DNA from: an uncultured Bryobacterales bacterium | GTDB lineage: Bacteria > Acidobacteriota > Terriglobia > Bryobacterales > Bryobacteraceae | NCBI GenBank assembly: GCA_937959285.1 | Contig: CALGAR010000075.1 | Coordinates: forward strand, 1 to 17,122 | DNA length: 17,122 nucleotides | Direction: 5' to 3' | In this document: one piece after another, positions 1 through 7,356 of the stretch | Position numbering within the stretch: position 1 is the stretch's first letter | Layout: each line of letters starts with the position of its first letter | The notes under the pieces: model-generated | Databases searched by the model: none | The model's input: the letters and a program-made list of their open reading frames with translations, nothing else | Told to the model about the DNA's origin: nothing | Position numbers and translations under genes: made by a program

Positions 1-777
1 GGCGATGGCACGATCAACGAAACGATCAACGGCATGATTGGCTCCGCCGTTCCTCTTGCGATTCTGCCTGCCGGCACTGCCAACGTGCTCGCAGCAGAAC
101 TGGGCATGAAGCTGCGCGCGGACCGGGCTGCATTGAAGCTCCACGAACTTGTTCCTGTCCGAGTTGCTGTTGGCCTGCTCCACAGCCTCGAGCTTGCCGG
201 GAACTCAGAACGAACTGGCTCGCGGTACTTCCTGCTGATGGCGGGCGTCGGCCTTGACGCGCGCATCGTGTACAACTTGAATCTCCGGATGAAAGCGTCG
301 CTCGGGAAGCTGTCCTACTGGCTCGGCGGCTTTAGCCAAATCGGCCAGCGACTGGAAGAGTTTGACGTTCACGTGAAAGACCGTCTCATCCGTTGCAGTT
401 TTGCCCTGATCAGCCGTGTCCGCAATTATGGAGGCGACCTCGAAATCGCCTCGAATGCCAGTTTGCTCAAGGACGATTTCGAGACGGTGCTCTTTCAGGG
501 TGAGAACACAACGCAGTATTTGCGTTACCTCGCTGGCGTGATTGCCCACAGCCTCGACGGGATGGAAGGAGTCTCCGTTCTGCGCGCCCGCAAAGTCGAA
601 TTGTCGCCTGCAACGGAAAAGAATGTGTACATACAGGTCGACGGTGAAATCGCAGGACGCCTGCCGGCCTCTGTAGAGATTGTTCCCGACGCCTTGACCC
701 TCCTTGTGCCGCGAGAGTACGTGGAACAATCTGCCAGTCTTCGCGATGACTCGAGCGAAAGGCTCGTGCGCGGATAG
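1..777 (+). CDS. Diacylglycerol kinase/YegS-family lipid kinase, 5'-truncated
   Basis: The reading frame is open from base 1, so the gene starts outside the window; 258 C-terminal residues are visible. It opens with GDGTINETINGM, the nucleotide-binding GGDGTxNEvxNG motif of the DAGK catalytic domain with its first G cut off, followed by LPAGTANVLAAELG (about residues 22-35), the second conserved loop. The end carries the usual YegS/BmrU C-terminal beta domain, with QVDGEIAGRLPASVEIVP before the stop. Family members phosphorylate diacylglycerol or related lipids with ATP on the cytoplasmic face of the membrane; the exact lipid cannot be read from sequence. About 50-60 N-terminal residues are probably missing. 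A 162-nt gap separates it from the ABC genes, so co-transcription is possible but not shown. The family call is firm and the substrate unknown. Confidence 0.9.
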   Translation, partial: GDGTINETINGMIGSAVPLAILPAGTANVLAAELGMKLRADRAALKLHELVPVRVAVGLLHSLELAGNSERTGSRYFLLMAGVGLDARIVYNLNLRMKASLGKLSYWLGGFSQIGQRLEEFDVHVKDRLIRCSFALISRVRNYGGDLEIASNASLLKDDFETVLFQGENTTQYLRYLAGVIAHSLDGMEGVSVLRARKVELSPATEKNVYIQVDGEIAGRLPASVEIVPDALTLLVPREYVEQSASLRDDSSERLVRG

Positions 778-939
778 TCGCCGCAATCCGCATTCGTTTG
801 TCCAACATCATCGGAACAAACTGTTTTCCACTCGCCAGCCCCCGGATCCTGCGCGTCGGACTCAGTCGGACCGAAAGCGCAAAGCAATGAGGATGTTGCA
901 GCCAACTCTTCCGGCGATTCCGGTAGGATAGAACGAGAT

Positions 940-1737
940 ATGAGCGAGCCGGTTTCGGGGCAGCCCTATTTCGATTCCATCGCTCGGGCAACGCCGGCAA
1001 TCGCGGTCCGCGACTTGAGGAAAGTCTACGGATCGAAGGCGGCAGTCGACGGCCTCACATTCGAGGTTCCCCGCGGCTGCTTCTTTGGATTCCTGGGACC
1101 GAACGGCGCAGGAAAGACGACAACGATCAAGATGCTGATGGGACTCTCCACGCCCACTTCCGGCAGCATCGAGATTCTGGGGCTTCCGATGCCTGAGCGC
1201 GCGCTGGAGATCAAGAGCCGGCTCGGCCTTGTGCCTGACGAATCGCTCCTCTTCGATCATTTGACAGGACAGGAGTTCGTGGAGTTTGTCGGGCGCATGT
1301 ACGGTTTGGACCGCAGCCTCGCCCGGCAGAGGGCTAAGGAACTGATGGAGCTCTTTGAGCTGGACACCGCACAGCGTAAGTTAATCGGCGAATATTCCAA
1401 GGGCATGCGGAAGCGGGTCGCGATGGCGGCTTCGCTGATCCACCGGCCGCAGCTTTTCCTGATGGACGAACCCTTCGAGGGAGTCGACGCCGTGGGAGCC
1501 CGGCTCATGAAGGATCTGCTTCTTGACCAGGTACGGCAGGGCGCCACAGTCTTCCTGACCTCGCACGTCCTCGAAGTTGTAGAGCGGCTGTGCGACCGCG
1601 TCGCCATCATTCATCAGGGAAAACTGGTCGTGAATGAAACGATGGCCGAGCTCCGTTCCGGCGCCGAGAGCCTGGAGGATATCTTCGTGCGAGTTGTCGG
1701 CGTCGAGCGAGGGAATGAGAACCTGACGTGGCTGTAA
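940..1737 (+). CDS. ABC transporter ATP-binding protein (ABC-2 exporter type)
   Basis: A 265-residue nucleotide-binding domain that powers a membrane exporter. Visible motifs are Walker A GPNGAGKTT (residues 53-61), signature YSKGM (152-156, a common ABC-2 variant of LSGGQ), Walker B LFLMDEP (172-178) with catalytic E177, D-loop EGVD (180-183) and switch H209 in TSHV. The Q-loop position reads VPDES, without glutamine, as in many ABC-2 ATPases. The ATG at 940 follows a weak purine-rich GGATAG about 9 nt upstream; about 20 residues precede the conserved domain. The permease begins 4 nt after the stop, so the two form a transcriptionally and probably translationally coupled pair. The transported substrate is unknown. 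ABC ATPase identity is certain. Confidence 0.95.
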   Translation: MSEPVSGQPYFDSIARATPAIAVRDLRKVYGSKAAVDGLTFEVPRGCFFGFLGPNGAGKTTTIKMLMGLSTPTSGSIEILGLPMPERALEIKSRLGLVPDESLLFDHLTGQEFVEFVGRMYGLDRSLARQRAKELMELFELDTAQRKLIGEYSKGMRKRVAMAASLIHRPQLFLMDEPFEGVDAVGARLMKDLLLDQVRQGATVFLTSHVLEVVERLCDRVAIIHQGKLVVNETMAELRSGAESLEDIFVRVVGVERGNENLTWL

Positions 1738-1741
1738 GCAG

Positions 1742-3349
1742 ATGAAGCGGCAGATTGCAGCGATCGTTTGGGCGCAATGGCGCTCCATGAGGAACGCGTA
1801 TCCCCGGGTGAGCAGGGGCGAGTTTCTGCTAACTTCGCTTCTCTCGCTTGTCTGGTATGGTTCGTGGGGGCTCGGCGCGATATTCGTTGGGCAGATGATC
1901 GCCGGAGCCAGCGTCGACGCGCTTCGTCGATCCCTTCCTGTTGCTCTCCTCTTTGCATTCCTCTACTGGCAGGCCATCCCTGTGCTGATGGCGAGCATGG
2001 GAGCATCCATCGATTTCCGGAAGCTTTTGGCCTACCCGGTCCCCTTCGGCAAACTGTTTCACATTGATGTACTCCTGCGAGTCACAACGGGCCTGGAAGT
2101 ACTCCTCCTCACAGGCGGCGCCGCCGCTGGACTTGCTTTCAACCCGCATGTCCCCTGGTGGGGTTCCTTCTTCTTCCTGCCTTTCACGCTCCTCAACATG
2201 ATGGTTTCGGTTGGGGTCCGCGACCTGCTGTCGCAGGTTTTCGCCCGAAAGCGCCTGCGAGAGATTGGCATCCTCACCCTGATCCTGGCTGCGGGCCTGC
2301 CGCAGCTCCTGCTGCTCACCGGTGTTCCAGCGCCCGCACGCCGTCTGTACGGTTCCCTGATGCTTGGGTTCTGGCCGTGGACAGCGAGCGCGCATCTGGT
2401 AACGGGGGCGTTTTCGTTCAATTCCCTTGCAGCGATGGCGGTGTGGCTCGCGGCGGGCTATGGCTTCGGCCGATGGCAGTTCGAGCGCGGACTGCGGCTT
2501 GAGAAGGAAGCGTCAGAGCCGGCTGGCGCCGGCCGCCGGGTCCGCTTCGCTTGGAGCGAGCGCTTGTTTCGCATTCCCTGTGTCCTCTTTCACGATCCGC
2601 TGGGAGGTCTGATCGAGAAAGAACTCCGCTTTCTGACGCGCGCGCCGCGCTTCCGTCTGGTCTTCCTGATGGGGTTTTCCTTCGGCCTCATGGTCTGGCT
2701 GCCACTTGCTTATGCCGGCGGCAGTCCTGACCAAACCTTCTTTGGCGAAAACTTCCTCACCTTCGTCAGCGTGTACGCCCTGATGCTCCTCGGCGAAGTC
2801 ACGTTTTGGAACACCTTCGGCTTCGACCGCAGCGCGACGCAAATCTACTACGCGATGCCCTTGCGGTTCCGGACCGTTCTGATCGCAAAGAATCTCAGCA
2901 CGGTTACGTTCGTGCTATTGGAGCTGATAGCCGTCGCGGCAGTCTGTCTGGTGCTGCGCCTTCCGGTTCCCGCCGCGAAGATTCCCGAAGCCTTCGCCGT
3001 GACGCTGGTCATGATGACCTATCTGCTTGCGATTGGCAATCTCTCCTCGACGCATTACCCGCGTCCTGTCGACCCCGTCCAATCCTGGCGTGCCGGGGGA
3101 GCAGGAAAGTTCCAGGCAATGCTGCTGCTGCTCTATCCGCTCGTCTCGGTTCCGATCGCTTTTGCTTACCTCGCCCGGTGGACGTTCGAAAGCACCGTGG
3201 CTTTCTATTGCGTCCTGAGCCTCGCCGCTCTGCTGGGCGCAATTCTCTACGCGGTGGCGATGGATTCGGCTGTCGCTGCAGCGGAAGGACGAAAGGAATC
3301 GATTCTCAGTACGCTCTCGAAAAGCAGCAGCCCGATCTCGATGAGCTAG
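1742..3349 (+). CDS. ABC transporter permease, large polytopic membrane protein
   Basis: A 535-residue protein dominated by hydrophobic segments, roughly 10-12 predicted by eye (for example around residues 27-50, 60-85, 110-135, 140-165, 185-210, 225-245, 305-330 and the C-terminal block from 380 to 510). It starts 4 nt after the ATPase stop and is taken as its membrane partner in an exporter. A soluble, basic loop around residues 255-295 separates two hydrophobic halves. Size and layout resemble the long ABC-2-like permeases that pair with a single ATPase rather than short ABC-2 permeases of about 260 residues. No substrate signature is visible. The C-terminus is polar and serine-rich. Its stop codon lies in a CTAG shared with the convergent HIT gene. 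Start: no strong ribosome-binding site, so translational coupling to the ATPase is likely. Confidence 0.85.
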   Translation: MKRQIAAIVWAQWRSMRNAYPRVSRGEFLLTSLLSLVWYGSWGLGAIFVGQMIAGASVDALRRSLPVALLFAFLYWQAIPVLMASMGASIDFRKLLAYPVPFGKLFHIDVLLRVTTGLEVLLLTGGAAAGLAFNPHVPWWGSFFFLPFTLLNMMVSVGVRDLLSQVFARKRLREIGILTLILAAGLPQLLLLTGVPAPARRLYGSLMLGFWPWTASAHLVTGAFSFNSLAAMAVWLAAGYGFGRWQFERGLRLEKEASEPAGAGRRVRFAWSERLFRIPCVLFHDPLGGLIEKELRFLTRAPRFRLVFLMGFSFGLMVWLPLAYAGGSPDQTFFGENFLTFVSVYALMLLGEVTFWNTFGFDRSATQIYYAMPLRFRTVLIAKNLSTVTFVLLELIAVAAVCLVLRLPVPAAKIPEAFAVTLVMMTYLLAIGNLSSTHYPRPVDPVQSWRAGGAGKFQAMLLLLYPLVSVPIAFAYLARWTFESTVAFYCVLSLAALLGAILYAVAMDSAVAAAEGRKESILSTLSKSSSPISMS

Positions 3350-3786
3350 CTGGCGCGGGACTGCTTGCGCAGCTTGTCGACGGAATCCGCAATGGCTTTC
3401 CGGATTTCCTCCCGTGCCTCATCGCTTGCATATTGACGGCGAGGCCAGAAGAATCCCTTCATGCCATCCCCTCGTTTTCTGGGCATGACGTGAACGTGCA
3501 AATGGGGCACGGTCTGGCTGACCTTGACATTCACCGCCACGAACGACCCTTCGGCCCCGAGCGCATCTTCGAAGGCGCGGCCGATCAGCCTCACGTGCTC
3601 AAACACCGGTGCCGCAAGCTCGGGAGGGAGATCGAGGAGCGTGTCGACGTGCCGCTTCGGCACAACCAGAGTGTGTCCGTGCAGGACCGGACTTCGATCG
3701 AGGAATGCCAGGCTGTGTTCATCCTCACTGACAATCTGGGCCGGGATCTCTCCGGCAATGATCTTACAGAAAAGACAATCGCTCAT
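3346..3786 (-). CDS. HIT family protein (histidine-triad nucleotide hydrolase)
   Basis: 146 residues from the ATG at 3786. N-terminal CLFCKIIAGEIPA (residues 4-16) carries the zinc CxxC pair typical of HinT-like proteins. The histidine triad is PHLHVHVMP with H95, H97 and H99, of which the last is the expected nucleophile. An earlier in-frame start would add a basic, unconserved stretch of 33 residues overlapping the upstream gene, so the ATG before SDCLFC is preferred. HIT proteins hydrolyse nucleoside phosphoramidates or dinucleotides in the cytoplasm. A C-terminal extension rich in basic and acidic residues (about 120-146) follows the core. The start overlaps the stop of the zinc-protein gene by 4 nt (ATGA), making this the last gene of the four-gene minus operon. 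The true substrate and its link to the redox genes are unknown. Confidence 0.92.
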   Translation of the reverse strand: MSDCLFCKIIAGEIPAQIVSEDEHSLAFLDRSPVLHGHTLVVPKRHVDTLLDLPPELAAPVFEHVRLIGRAFEDALGAEGSFVAVNVKVSQTVPHLHVHVMPRKRGDGMKGFFWPRRQYASDEAREEIRKAIADSVDKLRKQSRAS

Positions 3787-4019
3787 GACTCGTGCTGCTG
3801 TTCTGGTCCTTTTGGCTCCGTTTCCTGCCGCACAATTTCGTCGATCTTGTCTTTCACGTCTCCGGTGATCCAGACGCCGTCGCACTGCGAACAGACGAAG
3901 GCCGGCACATTGTCGAAGACGAGGATCTCCTCTCCCTTTTGTACCTGATGTGTGATGAGCTGCGGTATCAGAGTCCCGCCGCAGACCGCGCAGCGCTGCG
4001 GGATGCCTTCGTCTATCAT
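3783..4019 (-). CDS. Small YgiT-type zinc-finger protein (two CxxC pairs)
   Basis: 78 residues. Two knuckles, CAVCGG (C10, C13) and CSQCDGVW (C43, C46), separated by about 30 residues and followed by a helical acidic tail, resemble the N-terminal zinc domain of YgiT/MqsA-type proteins (the VPAFVCSQCD segment is characteristic). The usual MqsA C-terminal DNA-binding HTH is absent and no MqsR-like toxin gene lies nearby. The ATG at 4019 shares one base with the TGA of the upstream oxidoreductase (TGATG); an AAAGG precedes it by a few bases. An in-frame TTG one codon earlier is less likely. Its stop overlaps the HIT start by 4 nt. Function is unknown: it could be a zinc-dependent regulator or an accessory protein of the operon. 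Confidence 0.8.
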   Translation of the reverse strand: MIDEGIPQRCAVCGGTLIPQLITHQVQKGEEILVFDNVPAFVCSQCDGVWITGDVKDKIDEIVRQETEPKGPEQQHES

Positions 4020-5455
4020 CAACCTTTGCCGGTCGCCTGAAGACGCAGGAGTCCTCGAGCCTCTTTCATCACTGGCCCGTAGACCTCCTTGTCAAATGGC
4101 GGGCAGCCCGTCGGCCACTGGCCAAGCGGATGATCCTTCCGGCGCATCAGCCACGTGCAGTACGTGAGCGTCTTGCAGACACGGCGCTCGTCGAGCTCAC
4201 CACGCTCCATGACAGCGCGCGCGAAATCAGGGTAGGCCAAAGCTCCCCGGCCTATTCCGAAGAAGCGGATCGCTCCTTCGTCGATCTTCCGGGCAGCGGC
4301 GTTGATGCAGTACTTCTGGAGCCAGCTATAGCCCGTCCCGACCATTGGCAGATCGGGGAACGATTGCTGAAGCTCGCCAGCGATGCGGAAGTGCCGGTCG
4401 ACTCCGTGGAGCGGATGCTCGGGTTGCTCGTAGTTGCCGTCGTCGGGTTTCTCGAAAGGACGTCCGATATGCGGATTGTAGTAGGGACAGCCGAGCGAAA
4501 CGTTCAGCAGCTCGAGCCCCCATTCCCGGAACCACGCGATTGCCTGTTTCACCTCCGTGAGGTCGTCCTTCAGCGGGTCGTTCGGGTCGACGCCCCACCC
4601 GTACGGGTACGGCACGGGGTATTCGAAGGGCACGCCGATTCCGGTCGCTTCATCCCGCCCGTAAGGGATCCCGTCGAAGCAGCCGAGGCGCATGCACAGC
4701 ATCAACTCTTTGCCGTACTTCGCGCGAATCTTTCCCATGATGTTGCGGATGATTCGCGTCCGGTTCTCGAGGGATCCGCCATAGCGCCCCTCGCGCGTCT
4801 TGGCGCCCAGAAGCTCCGACAGGAGGTAGCCGTGCGTGGCTTTGATATCAACGGCGCGAAAGCCCGCCTCAATCGCAAGACCCGCGGCGGCGACGAAGTC
4901 GTCCTCCAACCGCTCCAGTTCATCGTCCGAGATGACGGGATAATCGGACGGGACGTTCGTCTTCCGGTCAATCAGAGGGTTGTGATAAGCGATGATGCGC
5001 CTGGGAACGCTATAGCGTCCCGAGTGAGTGAGCTGCAGCGGAACGATGACGTCGTCGTTGGAGCCGAACTCCTCCCGGTGCACGCTCAGCATCTTTTCGA
5101 GCAGGCGCCGGAAATCGCCGACGTTGTTCTTCGTGATCCAAAGCTGACGTGTGTTGGCTCGCCCGTCTTCCCGAACAGCGGTGGCTTCAAACCAGATCAG
5201 TTTGGCGCCACCGCGTCCGAAACGCTCGTACCTCCTCCACGTCAACTCTCCGGGCCGGCCGTCGAGTTCTCCGTCGCACCCTTCCATTGGGTGGATCGCC
5301 ATAGAGTTACCGGCACGTTGGGAACCGACTTGCACCGGCCTGGTGAGAACTTCTCGAACCTTTTGGGGATCCTCTTCAAAACGAACGTGAGTCGCGCCCA
5401 GGGCTTCAGCGCTTCGCTGCAGCTCGCTGAGCGTCTTGTACTGAAAGTGCCTCAT
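4019..5455 (-). CDS. Old Yellow Enzyme-family NADH:flavin oxidoreductase
   Basis: 478 residues from the ATG at 5455 (MRHFQYKTLSEL, a typical OYE-like opening), preceded by GGAAAGAGAG. The FMN-binding TIM-barrel motifs are present: QLTHSGRYS (about 141-149) and ATHGYLLSELLGAKTREGRYGG (split around residues 206-227), the equivalent of the HGYLLxxFLSPxxNxRxDxYGGSLENR signature. It is longer than classical OYE (about 350-370) but lacks the FAD/NAD domain of 2,4-dienoyl-CoA reductases (about 670). The C-terminal extension has three cysteines (CKTLTYC, then PTGCPPFD), possibly a metal site or remnant cluster motif. It would reduce an activated alkene using NAD(P)H and FMN; the substrate is unknown. 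It overlaps the end of the MFS gene by 50 nt in another frame and is followed immediately by the zinc-protein gene. Confidence 0.88.
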   Translation of the reverse strand: MRHFQYKTLSELQRSAEALGATHVRFEEDPQKVREVLTRPVQVGSQRAGNSMAIHPMEGCDGELDGRPGELTWRRYERFGRGGAKLIWFEATAVREDGRANTRQLWITKNNVGDFRRLLEKMLSVHREEFGSNDDVIVPLQLTHSGRYSVPRRIIAYHNPLIDRKTNVPSDYPVISDDELERLEDDFVAAAGLAIEAGFRAVDIKATHGYLLSELLGAKTREGRYGGSLENRTRIIRNIMGKIRAKYGKELMLCMRLGCFDGIPYGRDEATGIGVPFEYPVPYPYGWGVDPNDPLKDDLTEVKQAIAWFREWGLELLNVSLGCPYYNPHIGRPFEKPDDGNYEQPEHPLHGVDRHFRIAGELQQSFPDLPMVGTGYSWLQKYCINAAARKIDEGAIRFFGIGRGALAYPDFARAVMERGELDERRVCKTLTYCTWLMRRKDHPLGQWPTGCPPFDKEVYGPVMKEARGLLRLQATGKG

Positions 5456-6680
5456 CTCTCTTTCCGCTGCCCGGTAGGGCGAGAATTGCAGTTGCGCCCA
5501 CGGCTGCCAGGACAAACACAATCGTCAAGGCGGAACTATAGTTGCCGTCCGTGTCATGAATACGGGAAACCAGGAGCGGGATCCACGTCTGACCAATCGT
5601 GTCGGCCGGCAGAATGACCGCCATGGCGCGAGCGAGAGAACTGACCCCGAACCGGTCAGCAGCCATCAGCGGGATCAGCATGTAGTCGGCGCCCATACCA
5701 AAACCGAACAGCAGGGCAAAGACGTACATAAAGCCCGGCTGCTCCGGCGTCACGAGGTGTAGCAGCGGGATGGTTGATGCCACAAGGATATAGGTGACCG
5801 CCATCACCAGCTTCTTGTTGTACTTGTCGGCAAGGGCGCCCATCACGATACGGCCGCCGATGCTCGAGAACAGGATGCACAGTGTGGCATTACCAAAAAG
5901 CTCATTCAACTGGATCTGATCTGTGAAGCCCTGCTCCAGAAACACCAGCTTCATGTGTTGGTTGATCGAACCAATCGACCCGATGGAGCAGAAACTCCCG
6001 ATCGTCAGGAGCCAGAAGGCGGGCCGGCTTAGCAATTCCCGGAAGGGTTTCGGCGGCTCGGCAGGCTTCTCATCCTCGATTGTTCGCTCACCATCCGGCA
6101 CCTGCCCCAGCTCGGACGGCTTGTCTTTCATCAAAAACAGCGCAATGGGCCAGGCGAGGAACATCAGGCAGCCGAAAGCAATTAGAGCCGCCCGGAAATC
6201 AAACGCGGCGGTGAGGGGAGCGGCAATGAACTTCGCTGAAATGCCGCCAAAGACGCCCACGCCAAGGTAAACCACGGCCATCGCCTTGCCCCGTCTCTTC
6301 CGGAACCAATGGGACACAATGACCTGGTGCGCAATCGGACCCGAGAAGATGTAGCCGCCGATGTACAGGAACCAGAGAGCGTAGTACGTGACCAGCGAGC
6401 CGCTCATCGTGCCAAAGCCGATGAAAGCAAGAGCTGTTAGCCCCGTGCCGATAATGATCATCTTCCGCGGGCTGAACCGGTGGACCAGCAACGGGCCAAC
6501 CCATAAGGTAGCCAAGGCGGCAACCGGAAAGCCTAATGTGATCTCCGTCGTGCTCCAGCCGAACGTCTTCTTGTAGTAGTCGTAGAAAAACGGCCCGCCA
6601 TAGTAAGGGATCCCGACAGCGATGCCGAAGGTAAAGAAGGCAAAGACCGTGATCCACCAGCCGTAAAATTTCTCTTTCAT
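5406..6680 (-). CDS. MFS transporter, oxalate/formate antiporter-like (OFA/MCT type)
   Basis: 424 residues from the ATG at 6680, with AGGAG 10 nt upstream. It begins MKEKFYGWWITVFAFF; the FYGWW opening is a hallmark of OFA/monocarboxylate-transporter-like MFS proteins. About twelve hydrophobic helices lie in two halves, separated by a charged cytoplasmic loop (about 195-225, rich in E, K and P). The loop between helices 2 and 3 reads VHRFSPRKM, a variant of the MFS DRxGRR motif. Such carriers move small organic anions across the inner membrane. Alternative starts 11 codons upstream lack a ribosome-binding site. It is the promoter-proximal gene of the minus operon and its last 50 nt overlap the oxidoreductase start, so it probably imports that enzyme's substrate or exports its product (inference). 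Confidence 0.88.
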   Translation of the reverse strand: MKEKFYGWWITVFAFFTFGIAVGIPYYGGPFFYDYYKKTFGWSTTEITLGFPVAALATLWVGPLLVHRFSPRKMIIIGTGLTALAFIGFGTMSGSLVTYYALWFLYIGGYIFSGPIAHQVIVSHWFRKRRGKAMAVVYLGVGVFGGISAKFIAAPLTAAFDFRAALIAFGCLMFLAWPIALFLMKDKPSELGQVPDGERTIEDEKPAEPPKPFRELLSRPAFWLLTIGSFCSIGSIGSINQHMKLVFLEQGFTDQIQLNELFGNATLCILFSSIGGRIVMGALADKYNKKLVMAVTYILVASTIPLLHLVTPEQPGFMYVFALLFGFGMGADYMLIPLMAADRFGVSSLARAMAVILPADTIGQTWIPLLVSRIHDTDGNYSSALTIVFVLAAVGATAILALPGSGKRDEALSVQDAQRAAAKR

Positions 6681-6716
6681 AACAGACGGCGCTCCTGGAA
6701 GATGACCTCTCACTTT

Positions 6717-6756
6717 ACCACAGCACCACAGCGAGTTCTTCTGGGCGCGTTCTTCT
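6717..6756. repeat. Short direct repeats in the MFS/msrA divergent promoter region
   Basis: The 123-nt intergenic space between the divergent MFS and msrA genes holds ACCACAGC twice in tandem (6717-6724, 6725-6732), then GTTCTTCT twice at 14-nt spacing (6735-6742, 6749-6756). Neither is a known operator that I recognise. Their position between divergent starts makes them candidate regulator sites, but chance is possible. Confidence 0.4.
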
Positions 6757-6803
6757 ACATGAATCTTTTTGAATATCGAGGCAAAGTCTCATAGGCTGGA
6801 AGT

Positions 6804-7349
6804 ATGAGCCAGCAAGAGACGGCAACGCTTGGCGGCGGCTGCTTCTGGTGCCTGGAAGCAGTGTACAACCGCATGGAGGGGGTGCTGTCGGCTGAGTCGG
6901 GATACATGGGCGGGCACACGGAAAACCCGACCTATCAAGAGGTTTGTTCGGGAGAGACTGGCCATGTCGAGGTCGTACAGATCACCTTCGACCCTGCCAT
7001 CGTTTCCTTTAGGGAGATCCTCGATGTGTTCTTCACAATCCACGATCCCACCACCCTCAACCGGCAAGGCAACGATGTAGGGACGCAGTACCGCTCGGTG
7101 ATCTTCTACCACAGCGAGGAACAAAAGAGGATTTCCGAGCAGGTGATCCGCGAGCTGGACGCCTCAGGAGCCTACCGTGACCCAATCGTCACCGCAGTGG
7201 AGCCAGCCGGCAAGTTCTATAAGGCGGAGGAGTACCACCAGGACTACTTCGAGAAGAATCCCCGCCAGCCCTATTGCATGTTTGTTGTTTCGCCGAAGGT
7301 AGAGAAGTTTCGAGAAAAGTTTTCAAACCGGGTGAAGACGGGGGCCTAG
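6804..7349 (+). CDS. msrA: Peptide-methionine (S)-S-oxide reductase MsrA
   Basis: 181 residues, the usual length. The catalytic motif GCFWC lies at residues 12-16 with nucleophile C13. Further family landmarks are GYMGGHTENPTYQEVCSGETGHVE (about 32-55), FFTIHDPTTLNRQGNDVGTQYRS (split across 77-99) and EEYHQDYFEKNP (about 138-149). A cysteine in the QPYCMFVV segment near residue 158 is a candidate resolving or structural cysteine. The enzyme reduces methionine-S-sulfoxide in proteins, using thioredoxin-type reductants, in the cytoplasm; no signal peptide is seen. It is transcribed divergently from the MFS operon and converges with the SYLF gene, with only 7 nt between stop codons. No msrB is fused or adjacent. 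The ATG at 6804 is preceded by a weak GGAAG. Identification is firm. Confidence 0.96.
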   Translation: MSQQETATLGGGCFWCLEAVYNRMEGVLSAESGYMGGHTENPTYQEVCSGETGHVEVVQITFDPAIVSFREILDVFFTIHDPTTLNRQGNDVGTQYRSVIFYHSEEQKRISEQVIRELDASGAYRDPIVTAVEPAGKFYKAEEYHQDYFEKNPRQPYCMFVVSPKVEKFREKFSNRVKTGA

Positions 7350-7356
7350 CCTCCCG

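Noticed and set aside
940..3349. The ABC ATPase at 940-1737 as the missing motor of the MacB-type permease
   Set aside because: It is directly coupled to its own permease 4 nt downstream and has ABC-2-type features (YSKGM signature, VPDES Q-loop region) rather than those of MacB/LolD ATPases; it is also 7.5 kb from the efflux operon.
2806..3948. A plus-strand frame of 380 codons across the permease end and the HIT gene
   Set aside because: The composition is low-complexity Arg/Ser/Pro-type shadow sequence, and it conflicts with two genes whose motifs are certain.
4130..5617. A long plus-strand open frame of 495 codons opposite the flavin oxidoreductase
   Set aside because: It is the antisense shadow of a clear OYE-family gene; its translation shows no domain or motif and the high GC content keeps stop codons rare.
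6769..6797. A promoter TTGAAT-17-TAGGCT that would make msrA leaderless
   Set aside because: The -10 box matches only 3 of 6 bases and the start site would fall on the ATG; the evidence is too weak to list.
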